DNA from: Dickeya dianthicola NCPPB 453
GTDB lineage: Bacteria; Pseudomonadota; Gammaproteobacteria; Enterobacterales; Enterobacteriaceae
DNA length: 64,000 nucleotides
Direction of reading: 5' to 3'
Assembly: GCF_000365305.1 (NCBI RefSeq)
Contig: NZ_CM001841.1
Location: 2,947,120 to 3,011,119, forward strand
Every line of letters begins with the position of its first letter. Positions within the stretch are counted from its first letter, which is position 1. Below are positions 1-10,537 of this stretch, one piece after another. The position numbers and the translations under genes are program-made. Below the pieces are notes generated by a model, which searched no databases, had not been told where the DNA came from, and saw only the letters and a program-made list of their open reading frames with translations.

Positions 1-1828
1 TGTGACGGCGTTCATTTCCCGAACCGTTAGCCTGCATTTGTTCTGTGATCATGCGAGCTAACGCCGCCGGCGTGGTGTAACTGAACAAATCCGAACGCCG
101 TAATTTAACCGGATATGCCGCCTCCAGCCGGTTGACGAAGGCTGCAACCGAGACAGAATCCAGACCCAGATCGGTAAAAGCCTGATGATATATTTCTTCA
201 TCCGAGCTATTCAGCCCCAGCAGACGGCCTATCGTCGCCAGTACATCCGCGTTATCAGCAACCGCGTTAGCAGCAACCGAATGTGGTGTTGCCTTTATTT
301 TGTCATCGACGAACGGCTTATCATGAACAGGCAGCGTGTGGGGGAGTGAAGGCTGAAACCAGTAATATTCACGGGCAAAAGCATAGCGGGCCGACGCCGA
401 CGGGAAATCGGCTCCCGCAACGTGAACGCCCTGATATTCTTCAATCAATATATGAGCGTTGTTGCCGCCTGAACCATAACTGTGAATCGCCGCAAGCCTG
501 GGGTGCTCGCCGGCCGGCCACACCTGCGTTTCTGTCGCAAAACGACAGGGCGTATCTTGCACATCGCAATACTCGTTCGCTTGCTCAAAACCCAGAATTT
601 TATGAATTTTACCGGTCTGAAGACTGCGGATGACTTTTAATAACGCCCCCAGAGAAGACGCTGAGTGCATGTGTCCTAACAGTGGTTTTAGGCTACTTAC
701 CCGGCAGTAACCCGGTTCGAATGCCACCCCTTGCTCATCACATAGCTGGCTCAGCGCCCGGTTCATCGCGGTCCATTCGGCAATATCCGCAACGGGCAGC
801 CCCATTCCCTGAGCCTCAATATAAGAAACCCGACGCGGATCGATCCCCGCTTCGCGATAACAGTCTTTGATCAGTTCACAATGCGCATCCGTATTCGGCG
901 AAGCCATTGAGACACCACCCTGACCATTGAAGTTAACCCGGGCGTGTTTGACGACGGCATAGACCCGGCGCCCAGCCTTTTCAGCATCAACCAGGCGCTC
1001 CAGAAGAAGGGTGCCTACCCCTTCTGAACGAATGAATCCATCGCCATGTTTGCCGAAAGAATGTACCGTTTTCCCGTGAGTCAGTTGCTTCGAATCGTTC
1101 AATCGGTTGGTCACGTCCGGTACCAGAATCACGTTCGCTGCACCGATGATTGCCCGATCAATCACACCGGCTCGGAGTGCCAGAGTCGCTCTGTGCAGCG
1201 CCACGGCAAACCCGGCGCACGTCGCATTGATTAATTCACTGGGTCCCGCTAAATCAAACTGGTAAGAAATCCGGTTGGCAATCATGCTGTCGGCCTGCGC
1301 CAGACCGAACTCAGGCCGATAGCCGTGGCGAGCCATCAGGGTCGCATATTCATTGGATTCACAGCCGATGAACACGCCGGTATGCGTTTTTCGCAGCGAC
1401 TCGGGGGAGATGCCGGCATCTTCCAGCATGTGATAGGTTGACATCAGCAACAGACGCTGTCTGGGGTCCATCTCTTCAGCCTCTATCGGTAAAATACCGA
1501 ACTTCGCTGGGTCAAAAGAGGCGATATCGGGAATAAATCCCCCCGAAAGCACGGACCACGGCGCTTCTCCGCCAGTCTCCCCCTGTCGGTACCATGCTTT
1601 GCGTTGCTGCGGTAGCTCGGTGATTAAGGTGTCGTCCGCATCCAGATGCCGCCATAATTCAGCCACACTCATACACTGCGGGAAATACCCGGCCAGACCC
1701 GTAATCGCCAGCGGTTCGGTATTGCCGTGCGCCGCCGACACATTCAATACCGAATCTGCTGGCGTCGTGGTTTTATGGTTTTGAATCCACTGCTCAATGG
1801 AAGACAGTGGCGCTGATTGATCATTCAT
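1..1828 (-). CDS. oocN: trans-AT polyketide synthase, N-terminal part (KS-ACP...), cut by window edge
   Basis: The reading frame starts with ATG at 1828 (MNDQSAPLSS) and stays open to the left edge, so only about 609 N-terminal residues are visible. A ketosynthase fills residues 40-470 and an ACP follows (GLDS phosphopantetheine serine near residue 565). No acyltransferase is present, as expected for a trans-AT system. The KS is divergent: the nucleophile motif reads NATCAGF (Cys204 kept) but the first catalytic histidine is replaced (EAQGMG, Gln340), while the second survives in LLGHMHS. Loss of that His is typical of non-elongating KS0 domains, so this module probably passes the chain on without extending it. 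The start overlaps the end of the upstream monooxygenase gene by 8 nt, implying translational coupling. The symbol rests on gene order matching the oocydin cluster, not on a search. Confidence 0.85.
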   Translation of the reverse strand, partial: MNDQSAPLSSIEQWIQNHKTTTPADSVLNVSAAHGNTEPLAITGLAGYFPQCMSVAELWRHLDADDTLITELPQQRKAWYRQGETGGEAPWSVLSGGFIPDIASFDPAKFGILPIEAEEMDPRQRLLLMSTYHMLEDAGISPESLRKTHTGVFIGCESNEYATLMARHGYRPEFGLAQADSMIANRISYQFDLAGPSELINATCAGFAVALHRATLALRAGVIDRAIIGAANVILVPDVTNRLNDSKQLTHGKTVHSFGKHGDGFIRSEGVGTLLLERLVDAEKAGRRVYAVVKHARVNFNGQGGVSMASPNTDAHCELIKDCYREAGIDPRRVSYIEAQGMGLPVADIAEWTAMNRALSQLCDEQGVAFEPGYCRVSSLKPLLGHMHSASSLGALLKVIRSLQTGKIHKILGFEQANEYCDVQDTPCRFATETQVWPAGEHPRLAAIHSYGSGGNNAHILIEEYQGVHVAGADFPSASARYAFAREYYWFQPSLPHTLPVHDKPFVDDKIKATPHSVAANAVADNADVLATIGRLLGLNSSDEEIYHQAFTDLGLDSVSVAAFVNRLEAAYPVKLRRSDLFSYTTPAALARMITEQMQANGSGNERRH

Positions 1829-2954
1829 AAGCCACCTTCTCCCGCTTGAGATTGAATTCAACTAATTGCTGTAAATAACCAAAAGCATTGCTGACTGCGG
1901 TGTAGTCCATGCCAAAATCCTGCAGGAATGCAATTTCATTGACCCCAGATGCGACGGCCAAATCAATCTGTCGCTGGCATTCCTCCGGCGGGCCAAATAT
2001 TCCTCCGGTTTTGAAATAACGGGCATAGGCATAATCGAGAATTTGATCAATCTGACTATTATCGAAATGCTGATCTCTGGCTTTCATCTGCGGAATAATG
2101 CTGCTGCGGATATAGGCCTTAAACGGCTCACGAACCACCTGCTGTACCCACTCCATATCCGGGTGGACAAAGGTGTGCATCATCAATGTGACCCGACCGC
2201 TCTGAGGTTCCAGCCCTGCTTCGGCGCGGGCAGCCCGGTAGATATCCACGTATTTTCTGAATTCGTGGAGATCGATCCCATGCAGCATGCCGAATACGTT
2301 ATAACCATGCAGGCCCGCATGTCGAAAGCCCTGTTCAGAAATGCTGAAATACCAGATGTTTATTTCTTGCTGAATAGGACGCGGATAAACCACCGTCGGG
2401 AAAATCTCCCCGCCCGGGCCGGGAAAATCCACCGTTTCCCCCCGCCATAGTTTCTGTATCACCGGAATACGCTGATCGCGTATTTTTGCACGATCCTCAT
2501 AGGTGTCCGGCGACAGGATAAAATCCGCTTTGTTCCAGCCGCTCCCCACCCCCAGGTCAACCCGGCCATCAGAGAGGATATCCACCATCGCCCAGTTTTC
2601 GACAATTTCGACCGGATGGTGCAGCGTGTTGGTCACCGCAGCCGAACGTAACCGCACGTTTTTGGTTAGCGGTGCAAAGTAAGCCGCAGCAATGCTGTTA
2701 TTGGCGTAAATAGAGCCAAACTCATAAAAATGGCGTTCAGGAAAGCAAACCGATTCAAAACCAGCCTGATCGGCAAACTCGACCAGCTCGCGGGCAAAAC
2801 GATATTTATCCCGGTCTGAGACATCTTTACGGACATCCGAAAAAAACAGATAACTGAAAGAAATATCTGCCCCGGGCTTACCCGTCTTAACCTCAGAATC
2901 TACGGTGCGATTTCCAGAGAAAAAAGCGTCCAGTCTTTGATTTACGGTAGTCAT
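1821..2954 (-). CDS. oocM: luciferase-like flavin monooxygenase of the PKS cluster
   Basis: A 377-residue member of the bacterial luciferase-like monooxygenase family, in the subgroup associated with natural-product megasynthases. The N-terminal part has the family pattern (FSYLFFSD; ADQAGFESVCFPERHF; then GSIYANNS) and the middle has the conserved LSDGRVDLGVGSGWN segment that lines the FMNH2 site. These enzymes need reduced flavin and oxygen and usually hydroxylate carrier-bound intermediates. The gene sits between two PKS genes: its ATG overlaps the stop of the upstream PKS by 4 nt (ATGA), with AGGAGA about 9 nt upstream inside that PKS gene, and its end overlaps the next PKS start by 8 nt. 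It therefore probably acts on an ACP-bound chain at that subunit junction. In oocydin-type clusters the gene in this position is oocM, proposed to alpha-hydroxylate the chain. The exact target carbon cannot be read here. Confidence 0.85.
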   Translation of the reverse strand: MTTVNQRLDAFFSGNRTVDSEVKTGKPGADISFSYLFFSDVRKDVSDRDKYRFARELVEFADQAGFESVCFPERHFYEFGSIYANNSIAAAYFAPLTKNVRLRSAAVTNTLHHPVEIVENWAMVDILSDGRVDLGVGSGWNKADFILSPDTYEDRAKIRDQRIPVIQKLWRGETVDFPGPGGEIFPTVVYPRPIQQEINIWYFSISEQGFRHAGLHGYNVFGMLHGIDLHEFRKYVDIYRAARAEAGLEPQSGRVTLMMHTFVHPDMEWVQQVVREPFKAYIRSSIIPQMKARDQHFDNSQIDQILDYAYARYFKTGGIFGPPEECQRQIDLAVASGVNEIAFLQDFGMDYTAVSNAFGYLQQLVEFNLKREKVAYE

Positions 2955-5900
2955 AGCCGGATTTCTCCTGTTCCAACCTGTTTACGCAATTTTTTCATCA
3001 GTAGATTGGCGGTCGGATGTTCGATCAGCCAATTCGGCTGTACTGGAAATTTCATCTGCTTTTCCAGCGTGGTACTCAGTTGCATAGCAATAATCGAGTC
3101 CATTCCGTAGTCCTGCAGGGGTTTGTCCCAGTCAAGACTGCTGCCCAGCTTCATGACTTTTTCGATCCCGAAGGCCAGGCTGCTGCGAAGCTCGCTGTCG
3201 TATTCAGCCGGTTTTATACCGTCGGTATCTTCTGGCGTTTCAGGTCTGGCTGTTTGGGGGTCGGGCAGTTGAGCATTCACGGTCGGTGGAACAGGCTGGG
3301 CCGCCGTAATCACGGTTCCGATCTCTTGTTGCAGACAGGCGGGTAGATCCGCCAATGACAGGGAAGAGAGATAATCCGCAAATTCTGTCGGCGATAACTG
3401 CCCTAGCCTAAAATGCTGAATTTTTAGGCGGACCGCGTCTACGATGTGATGGTCGGGGCGGACGGCTACCGACGCCGTCTGATCATCACTGAGCCCCAGT
3501 AGCATTCTGGCTTTATGTCTATCAGTGACGGCAACCAACGCAGTGACGCCGTCGGTAAGCCCGGTTTGCATCTGCTGCACCGCGGCAACGGCATGAATAC
3601 TTCCCATGCCCTGTTGCGCTAAAGACGCTAACCGACCAGCCAGTCGTGTGCGGTTAACTGCGCCGTCAACGTCCCATTGTCCCCAACAAACGGAGGAAAC
3701 CAGCCCCTGTCGTTGTTTGAGAGAGACTAACCGTTGCCGGTATCGTGCAAAAGCATTCTGGAAAGCAGCGGAATAGGCATAATCAGGAGAACCCTGAATG
3801 CCAAAAGCGGCGACGGAAGAAAACATCAGGAAAAATTCCAGCGGTTCACCGGCGGTTACCGCATCAATGTTCAAGGTTCCTGAGACTTTCGCCGCCATCA
3901 TTTGCCGGAACGCACCCCAGGACTTATTCACAATAGCGCCATCACTCACCTGCCGGGCCATCTGTACGACCCCATGAAGGGTGATTCCTTCGGATTTCAG
4001 GGACTGCATTGCCTGATTAACACGCTCAAGGTCAAGAATATCGACGGCACGGTAAATCACCCGGGCCCCGGACGCCCGGATACGCGCCAAAATCGGAGCG
4101 ACCTGATGTTCTGGACGGCGAGAGAAAATCACCAACTGCGCCTGATAGTTCTGGCCTAAAACCTGACAAACCTGTTCCCCCGTCTCTCCCAGAGCGCCGA
4201 CCATTAAATAGGTCGCCCCGGTACGAAACAGCGCGTTGGGCACCTCATGCTCATCCGTTTCGCCGACACGCAACTCGTATCGGCGACCGCCGCTGAAACG
4301 GATCGTCGGCGTCCTGACTGCCTGAGCATTTTTTCCCGGTTCATGTGCCGGCATGTCATCGCCCAGCCAGGTTTGCATCAATTGCAGAGCCACCTCCTGA
4401 CCCGTCGAACGGGGGTCAACGATGAGGCTCCGATAGCGGTGACCGACGGTTTCCAGAATCGCAGAACGGAACAGCCCGCAGAGCGCTTCATGTTGTACAT
4501 CTGTAATGGTCAGGCCGTGTTCATAGTCCGCCCGGTGACAACAATAGAACTGTACCGGGTTCAGCCGGGCAACCGCCTGTACGGCCTGAACACACCGATA
4601 GGCAAGCCCGGTTTGCGCCTCTGTTCCATGAGGTAAGATCAGAAAAACCGCCAGCGGTTTGCCTGGATCGGAAATCGCCGCCGCTAGTCCGGCTTCCAGG
4701 GCATTGATACCCGGCTGATCCTGTAACGCACTGCCCTGCAACGTTATATGCTGCACATCCCAGATCGGCTGCGGCATATCAGCAAGTTGTTGAACCTGCC
4801 GGCAAACCTGCTCAAGGTCACGGTAATCCGCAGCAGTATGACTGAGCACCAGAATTTGCCGATCGCTGCAGGCCTTAATGCGTTCACCCCATTGGCTGTC
4901 TTCATTTGCCTTCACCTCAACCCACGTTTCTGTCGCTCGAATCCATTGGGTTTCTTTGGCTATCGGTTGTGCATTGGCGCCGGTTTCAGTGGCTTCGGGT
5001 GCCCTGACCGTTGCAGTGTCTTCTGACAAAACAGGCCGCACATCCACGGTTGTAACCGCTGTTGGCGGTGCTTTTTCTTCAAACCAGCACGATTGTCTGA
5101 AAAACGGGTAAGTGGGTAAGTTTATTCTGCTGGGGAAACGCTGTTCTGTGGATTGCCCCGCCTGCTCAGACCCGAGATAGAGTAAATCCCACGGGATATC
5201 CAGACCTGTCACCCATAATCCTGCAAGCTGACTGAGATTTTGCTGACGGGTCCATTGTTCGATAACAGCACTGAACTCGGGGGTATCGACAAACGCTTTA
5301 TAAGAGGGCGCGTTATAATTCACCCGGCCTCTACACAGCGACGGAGCTGAGATATCGCCGGCAATAAATTGGGTCAGTATCTCTTGCAGTTCACTGACTG
5401 ATCCCGCAACAAAAGCGAGACGCTCCTCCATGACCTGGCGTCCGCGCTGTAAGGTATAAGCCAGTTGCCGTAAATCAACGTGGTGCCCATCGGTCTGTTC
5501 CCGCTGGAGCCAGGCCAGTAGATTTCCCGCCATGAGCGGCAAACGATCTTCCCGCATTGCCGACAGGACGATCAAAACCGGTTTAGTCACCGGGGCCGTT
5601 TCAACCGCTGGCGACAGATACTCTTCAATCACCAAATGGGCATTGGTGCCGCTGTAACCAAAGGAGCTAACCGCCGCTCTTCGCGGTTGTCTTTCATCAT
5701 GTTGCCACGGCGTAAGCTGGGTGTTGACATAGAAAGGCGAGTCATCGAAACCAAAGTGTTGATTCGGCGTACGAAAGTGCAGAGAGGGCACGAGTTGCCG
5801 GTGTTTCATCGATAGCAACACTTTCTGCATACTCGCCATTCCAGATGCTGCCGACGTATGGCCAATGTTGCTTTTCACCGATCCCAGACCACAGAAGTTT

Positions 5901-8900
5901 TTGCGTGGGGTCCACTCTCTGAACACAGATTCCAGGGCTTCAAGCTCAATAGGATCGCCCAGTTTGGTCCCGGTTCCGTGTGTTTCAATGTAACTTATCG
6001 AATCCGGGTTAATCTGATGTTTCCGGTAAACCTCTCTTTCCAGTTCGATCTGACTGTTCACGCTAGGCGCCGTGATGCCATTGGTTTTGCCATCTTGATT
6101 GATGCCCGAACCAATGATGACGCCATAAATGGAGTCCCCATCAATTTCAGCCTGCGACAGACGCTTGAGTACCAGACACCCAACGCCTTCGCCGGGTACA
6201 AATCCATCAGCCGAATTATCAAACGTTTTACACTGCCCTTCGGGAGACAACATACCGGCAGAACACATTCCGATATACGTCTCCGGCATGAGATACAGGC
6301 TAACGCCGCCGACCAACGCCAGATCGATTTCACCCTGTTGTAGCGCCTGAACAGCCAGATGCGTCGTAACCAGAGACGATGAGCACGCGGTATCGACAGG
6401 AATTGCAGGTCCTTTCAGGTTCAGAAAATACGGAATTCGCGCCGCACCAATCGCAAAACTGTTACCGGTAGCGGACAGAGGGCTGGCGGAATTCAGCATC
6501 ATATGAGCATATTCATAGCTCATAATCCCCATATAAACGCCGCATTTCTTATGGCTCAGTTCTTCAGGGCTGTAGCCGGCATCTTCAAACGCTTTATACC
6601 CTTCCTGCAGGAATAGACGATGCTGAGGATCCATCCCCTCGGCCTCTGCGGGAGAAATCGAGAAAAATAGCGGGTCAAAACTGTCGATATCACTTAATGC
6701 CCCCAGCCACTTGCAATATATCTTGCCGTCTTTGCTGCGGTCAGCATCGAAATAGTGATCGACGTCCCAACGCGCCTTAGGAACTTCACGAACCGCGTTG
6801 CGGCCGTCAGCTAAGTTATCCCAGTATTGATCCAGGTTTTCCGCATCGGGATAGCGGCCCGACATGCCGATAATGGCAATTTTCTCGGCCTGCCGGTTAA
6901 TCACCCTGTCGTCGTCTGGTATCGCCGCAGATAGCGGAGCGGCCGACGTTAGCGTGTCCCGCGGTAAATCTTCATGCTCTGGAACGCTAGTTGATGCGGC
7001 CGCGACCGGCTTTGGGGGCAGTGTTACGCCATCAAGCTGGGTCGCAATATATTCAGCCAAAGCATGAATATTCGGATAATCGTACAAGCGGGTGGCGGAA
7101 AGACGGGTTCCCAGTCGCTTGTTAATCTCATTGAGCCATTCAGCACCGATAATTGAATCCAGGCCCAACTCCGAGAATGCTCGATGGTTGCGGATTGCTT
7201 CCGGCGTGATGTAAAGCGCATCGGCCAGGCTGGTTTTCAGTAGCTGGGTTATCTCTGCGACCTGCGCATTCTGATCTGCTGATATAGGGGCAGCCGGTGG
7301 CGCATGGTTAGCCTGTGGCGCATGGACAGTAGCGCTGCGCTGTTCAGTCGCTATCTTGTTATCTTCATGCTGGAGCACCTCTTCATGCTGGAGCGCCGCC
7401 CCGGTATTGCGTGTTTCCGGCACGTGCTTATCCGCCGCTTCACGTTGCCCCCCATCGAGCACAATAAACTGTGCCAGTTGACGAACACTGGAGTAATCAT
7501 AGAGACGAGTGGCGGACAACGAGCTTCCCAGTTGCCGATTGATTTCATGAACCCATTCGGCTCCGACAATCGAGTCCAACCCCATCTCGGCGAAGGAGCG
7601 ATCAACATGAATATCCGATTCTGGAGCACACAGCGCCTGGGCCAGGCTCACCCGTAATTTTTCGATAACACCCGCCAGCGAAACGCCGCCATGCCGTTGT
7701 TCTGGGTGAAGGGCGCCATTACCGTTTATTACGTTGACTCCGTTTGTTGCGTTGACGCCATTTATTGCTTTGGCGCCATTTATTGCTTTGGCGCTACCTG
7801 TCATCTGGCTATCCGTCGCCGCGCCATTGGTGTCATGGCCTCGGTGAATATCAGCCGTCTTGCCATTCCGCTGTTCCGCTGCTGATGACGCTCCGCTCGG
7901 CGCAGCAGGCAGGCTGACATCGCGCTTCAGCGTCAGCGGCGGCAACGTCATTTTTCCAGAATGATTAATTTTTACCGAATGATTAGCCTTTATAGAATCG
8001 GTCGTTGGCTGTTCAACAGCCCTTTCCGGTTCTGGTTTCTGCCGAGTCTCTTTTATCCAGTAACGCTGACGGTCAAACGGATAGGTTGGCAACGCCAACC
8101 GTGAGTAACGTTGACCTGCGTATAATTGCAGCCAGTCAACCGATCTCGTCTCAACCCATGCCTGGGCGATTTTTGTCCACTGGCGGCTCTGCCACCAGCG
8201 CGTAATATCCTGAATATCAAGGTTGGGTAAACGACCGGATTCATCGCAATTGACAAAAATCGTCCCCTCACTGGCGGCGGCCTGCGGCCCTCTGGAAATG
8301 ATGGCCAGTTGACGCAAAAGCGATGCCACATCTTCGGCAACGAACGCGACTCTGGCATCCATCGCATCCCGTCCGGTTTGCAGCGTGTAGGCGAATTGTC
8401 TGAAGTGGCTTGCTACATGCGCTGAGTTTTCAGTGACGTACTGCATCAGCTGTTGCGCATAAACCTGCAACCTTTCGCTGTTTTTTGCCGATAGAACGAT
8501 AACTTCCGGCTGGTGCTCAAGCGACGTAACCTTGTCAGGTTCCTGACGGTATTCTTCAATGACCAGATGAACATTCGAGCCGCCCGCGCCGAAAGAACTC
8601 ACGCCGGCGCGTAACGGCTGCTGAGCATATCCGATTGTCGGACGCTGCCACGTCTGCCCCTCCTGGAGTACATAAAACGGGCTATCCTCCAGTTCCAGTA
8701 ATGGGTTCAGCTGCTGACAGTGCAGCGATTTGGGCAAATATTCATCCCGCATCGCCAGCAGAACCTTTATGACGCCGGCAACGCCGGCGGCGGTTTCCGT
8801 ATGCCCGATGTTCGATTTAACCGAACCTAAAGCACAGTGTTTGACCGCGGCTTTCCCTGAGTTGGCCGCTGGATTAAGTCCATGTTCCCGATAAAGATCG

Positions 8901-10531
8901 TTAAACGCCATTTTCAGGCCATTGACTTCAATAGGATCGCCTAGCGGCGTCCCAGTTCCGTGACACTCAATATAGGTAATGCTACGGGGATCAACCCCGG
9001 ATTTCATATGCGCATCGCGGACAAGCTGAGCCTGAGCATTCGGATTGGGAGCCATCAGAGAAGTCGCCGCCCCACCATGATTTTCCGCCGAGCCGATAAT
9101 CACACCGAGAATATGGTCTTTATCCGCTTGTGCCGCTTTCAATTTTTTCAGCAGCACCACGCCAACCCCTTCCCCTCGGGCATAACCGTTGGCATCGGCA
9201 GAGAACGTCTTGCAGCGCCCATCCTCGCAAATCATCTCGGCCTTACTGTACAGAATATGCATTTTCGGGCTCAGGATCAGATTGGCGCCGCCGGCAATCG
9301 CCATGTCGCAATCACCGTGCTGAATGCTCATCACCGCACGATGAATCGCCACTAAAGAGCTTGAACACGCGGTATCGATAATTTCACTGGGGCCATGCAC
9401 ATCCAGCAGATAAGAGATGCGGTTCGGACAAAACATATGGGGAATCGCCGTCAGCTCCACAATATTGCGGGGCTGGGCGTTCAGTACGGTTTCTGCATAA
9501 TCCTGTAAATTGATGCCGGCAAATACCCCGACCTTTTTTCCGGCGAATGATGAGGGGGCATAGCCGGATGACTCGATGAGTCGCCAGGTCGACTCAAGAA
9601 ACAGCCGGTGCTGGGGATCCATGATCTGAGCTTCACGGGGAGAGATGCCAAAAAATGCAGGATCAAATTTATCCACATCCTTAATAAAACCGGCATATTT
9701 AACATTGGTAAATTCACCGTCCTTAGGATTACCGTAGATTGCCTTCCAATCCCAGCGCTCTCGGGGAATTTCGCTGATACAGTCCTGGCCCTGATAAAGA
9801 TGACGTTGCAGCTCGTCAATCGTGGAAGACTGGGCAAATATCCCATCCATCCCGATAATGGCAATAGGTTCATAATTTCCACTGAACTGATTTGCCTCGA
9901 TTTTATTGGTCTGCTGGCGTTCATCGTTCGTCGAATGGAACCGATCGCGCTTTTGATTGAGCCGGTAACTTCTCTCCATCAGCTCCCGAATCCGTCTGGC
10001 TGATGCTGTACCCGACGATAAAGACGGCGCTGACGGTCCGACAACTGCCGTCTGCCGAACGTCTTCCCGGTGTACATATCCAGCAGGCTGACGGTCATCG
10101 TTGACGGACTGAGCATCGTAACGTTGCACGACTTCCGGACCGAAGCGCTTGATGATGATATCGGTCAGTTCTTCAATGTTTCTGGCTTCAAAGAAAATAG
10201 CGGCAGAAAGAGACACCCCCAGCGAGTCGGCAATACGTCCCATGATTTCGGTGATTACAATTGAATCAACACCATAGGTTGATATTTTTTCTTCTCTGTC
10301 AATTTTTGCCGTCGGCAATTTTAATATCACAGAAAAAATACCCAGTATGTCTTGCAGCAGTATCTCGCGGTAATCTCCGCCTTTGACCTCAGAAAACGGA
10401 CTATCTGGGATTGCTCCGGCAGTATCGGAAACCGTTTGTGAATGTTCCACGGCAGACTGCATCAGCTCAGCCTCCAGAATTTTCCGGGCTGACTCGTGTA
10501 AGTCTCGGGTTCTGTTCTCTTTGCCTGTCAT
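2951..10531 (-). CDS. oocL: trans-AT polyketide synthase, ACP-KS-ACP-ACP-KS-KR-ACP
   Basis: A 2,526-residue megasynthase with no AT domain. Domains in order: ACP1 (residues 50-125, GVDS); KS1 (220-660, DTACSSS, HGTGT, NIGHTE, all catalytic residues present) with its post-KS linker to about 830; ACP2 and ACP3 in tandem (Ser near 988 and 1126, both followed by GAEW); KS2 (1216-1640, catalytic triad complete) plus linker to 1815; KR (about 1850-2310, cofactor motif GALGETG, catalytic Ser in MFSSVA and Tyr in PDYAYS); ACP4 (2440-2520, GMDS). KS1 is followed directly by two ACPs with a downstream Trp, a signature known from beta-branching ACPs, so this module is a likely substrate of the HMG-synthase cassette encoded divergently. 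KS2-KR-ACP would give a beta-hydroxy unit. The ATG has GGAAGG about 11 nt upstream. An internal linker contains 18-bp tandem repeats (7723-7794). Confidence 0.92.
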   Translation of the reverse strand: MTGKENRTRDLHESARKILEAELMQSAVEHSQTVSDTAGAIPDSPFSEVKGGDYREILLQDILGIFSVILKLPTAKIDREEKISTYGVDSIVITEIMGRIADSLGVSLSAAIFFEARNIEELTDIIIKRFGPEVVQRYDAQSVNDDRQPAGYVHREDVRQTAVVGPSAPSLSSGTASARRIRELMERSYRLNQKRDRFHSTNDERQQTNKIEANQFSGNYEPIAIIGMDGIFAQSSTIDELQRHLYQGQDCISEIPRERWDWKAIYGNPKDGEFTNVKYAGFIKDVDKFDPAFFGISPREAQIMDPQHRLFLESTWRLIESSGYAPSSFAGKKVGVFAGINLQDYAETVLNAQPRNIVELTAIPHMFCPNRISYLLDVHGPSEIIDTACSSSLVAIHRAVMSIQHGDCDMAIAGGANLILSPKMHILYSKAEMICEDGRCKTFSADANGYARGEGVGVVLLKKLKAAQADKDHILGVIIGSAENHGGAATSLMAPNPNAQAQLVRDAHMKSGVDPRSITYIECHGTGTPLGDPIEVNGLKMAFNDLYREHGLNPAANSGKAAVKHCALGSVKSNIGHTETAAGVAGVIKVLLAMRDEYLPKSLHCQQLNPLLELEDSPFYVLQEGQTWQRPTIGYAQQPLRAGVSSFGAGGSNVHLVIEEYRQEPDKVTSLEHQPEVIVLSAKNSERLQVYAQQLMQYVTENSAHVASHFRQFAYTLQTGRDAMDARVAFVAEDVASLLRQLAIISRGPQAAASEGTIFVNCDESGRLPNLDIQDITRWWQSRQWTKIAQAWVETRSVDWLQLYAGQRYSRLALPTYPFDRQRYWIKETRQKPEPERAVEQPTTDSIKANHSVKINHSGKMTLPPLTLKRDVSLPAAPSGASSAAEQRNGKTADIHRGHDTNGAATDSQMTGSAKAINGAKAINGVNATNGVNVINGNGALHPEQRHGGVSLAGVIEKLRVSLAQALCAPESDIHVDRSFAEMGLDSIVGAEWVHEINRQLGSSLSATRLYDYSSVRQLAQFIVLDGGQREAADKHVPETRNTGAALQHEEVLQHEDNKIATEQRSATVHAPQANHAPPAAPISADQNAQVAEITQLLKTSLADALYITPEAIRNHRAFSELGLDSIIGAEWLNEINKRLGTRLSATRLYDYPNIHALAEYIATQLDGVTLPPKPVAAASTSVPEHEDLPRDTLTSAAPLSAAIPDDDRVINRQAEKIAIIGMSGRYPDAENLDQYWDNLADGRNAVREVPKARWDVDHYFDADRSKDGKIYCKWLGALSDIDSFDPLFFSISPAEAEGMDPQHRLFLQEGYKAFEDAGYSPEELSHKKCGVYMGIMSYEYAHMMLNSASPLSATGNSFAIGAARIPYFLNLKGPAIPVDTACSSSLVTTHLAVQALQQGEIDLALVGGVSLYLMPETYIGMCSAGMLSPEGQCKTFDNSADGFVPGEGVGCLVLKRLSQAEIDGDSIYGVIIGSGINQDGKTNGITAPSVNSQIELEREVYRKHQINPDSISYIETHGTGTKLGDPIELEALESVFREWTPRKNFCGLGSVKSNIGHTSAASGMASMQKVLLSMKHRQLVPSLHFRTPNQHFGFDDSPFYVNTQLTPWQHDERQPRRAAVSSFGYSGTNAHLVIEEYLSPAVETAPVTKPVLIVLSAMREDRLPLMAGNLLAWLQREQTDGHHVDLRQLAYTLQRGRQVMEERLAFVAGSVSELQEILTQFIAGDISAPSLCRGRVNYNAPSYKAFVDTPEFSAVIEQWTRQQNLSQLAGLWVTGLDIPWDLLYLGSEQAGQSTEQRFPSRINLPTYPFFRQSCWFEEKAPPTAVTTVDVRPVLSEDTATVRAPEATETGANAQPIAKETQWIRATETWVEVKANEDSQWGERIKACSDRQILVLSHTAADYRDLEQVCRQVQQLADMPQPIWDVQHITLQGSALQDQPGINALEAGLAAAISDPGKPLAVFLILPHGTEAQTGLAYRCVQAVQAVARLNPVQFYCCHRADYEHGLTITDVQHEALCGLFRSAILETVGHRYRSLIVDPRSTGQEVALQLMQTWLGDDMPAHEPGKNAQAVRTPTIRFSGGRRYELRVGETDEHEVPNALFRTGATYLMVGALGETGEQVCQVLGQNYQAQLVIFSRRPEHQVAPILARIRASGARVIYRAVDILDLERVNQAMQSLKSEGITLHGVVQMARQVSDGAIVNKSWGAFRQMMAAKVSGTLNIDAVTAGEPLEFFLMFSSVAAFGIQGSPDYAYSAAFQNAFARYRQRLVSLKQRQGLVSSVCWGQWDVDGAVNRTRLAGRLASLAQQGMGSIHAVAAVQQMQTGLTDGVTALVAVTDRHKARMLLGLSDDQTASVAVRPDHHIVDAVRLKIQHFRLGQLSPTEFADYLSSLSLADLPACLQQEIGTVITAAQPVPPTVNAQLPDPQTARPETPEDTDGIKPAEYDSELRSSLAFGIEKVMKLGSSLDWDKPLQDYGMDSIIAMQLSTTLEKQMKFPVQPNWLIEHPTANLLMKKLRKQVGTGEIRL
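7723..7794. repeat. 18-bp tandem repeat in PKS interdomain linker (4 copies)
   Basis: Four adjacent 18-bp units; the last two are identical and the first two differ by a few bases. They encode a 6-residue Asn/Ala/Gly-rich repeat between the post-KS1 linker and ACP2 of the 2,526-residue PKS. The unit is a multiple of three, so copy-number change keeps the frame. Confidence 0.85.
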
Positions 10532-10537
10532 CGTTGT

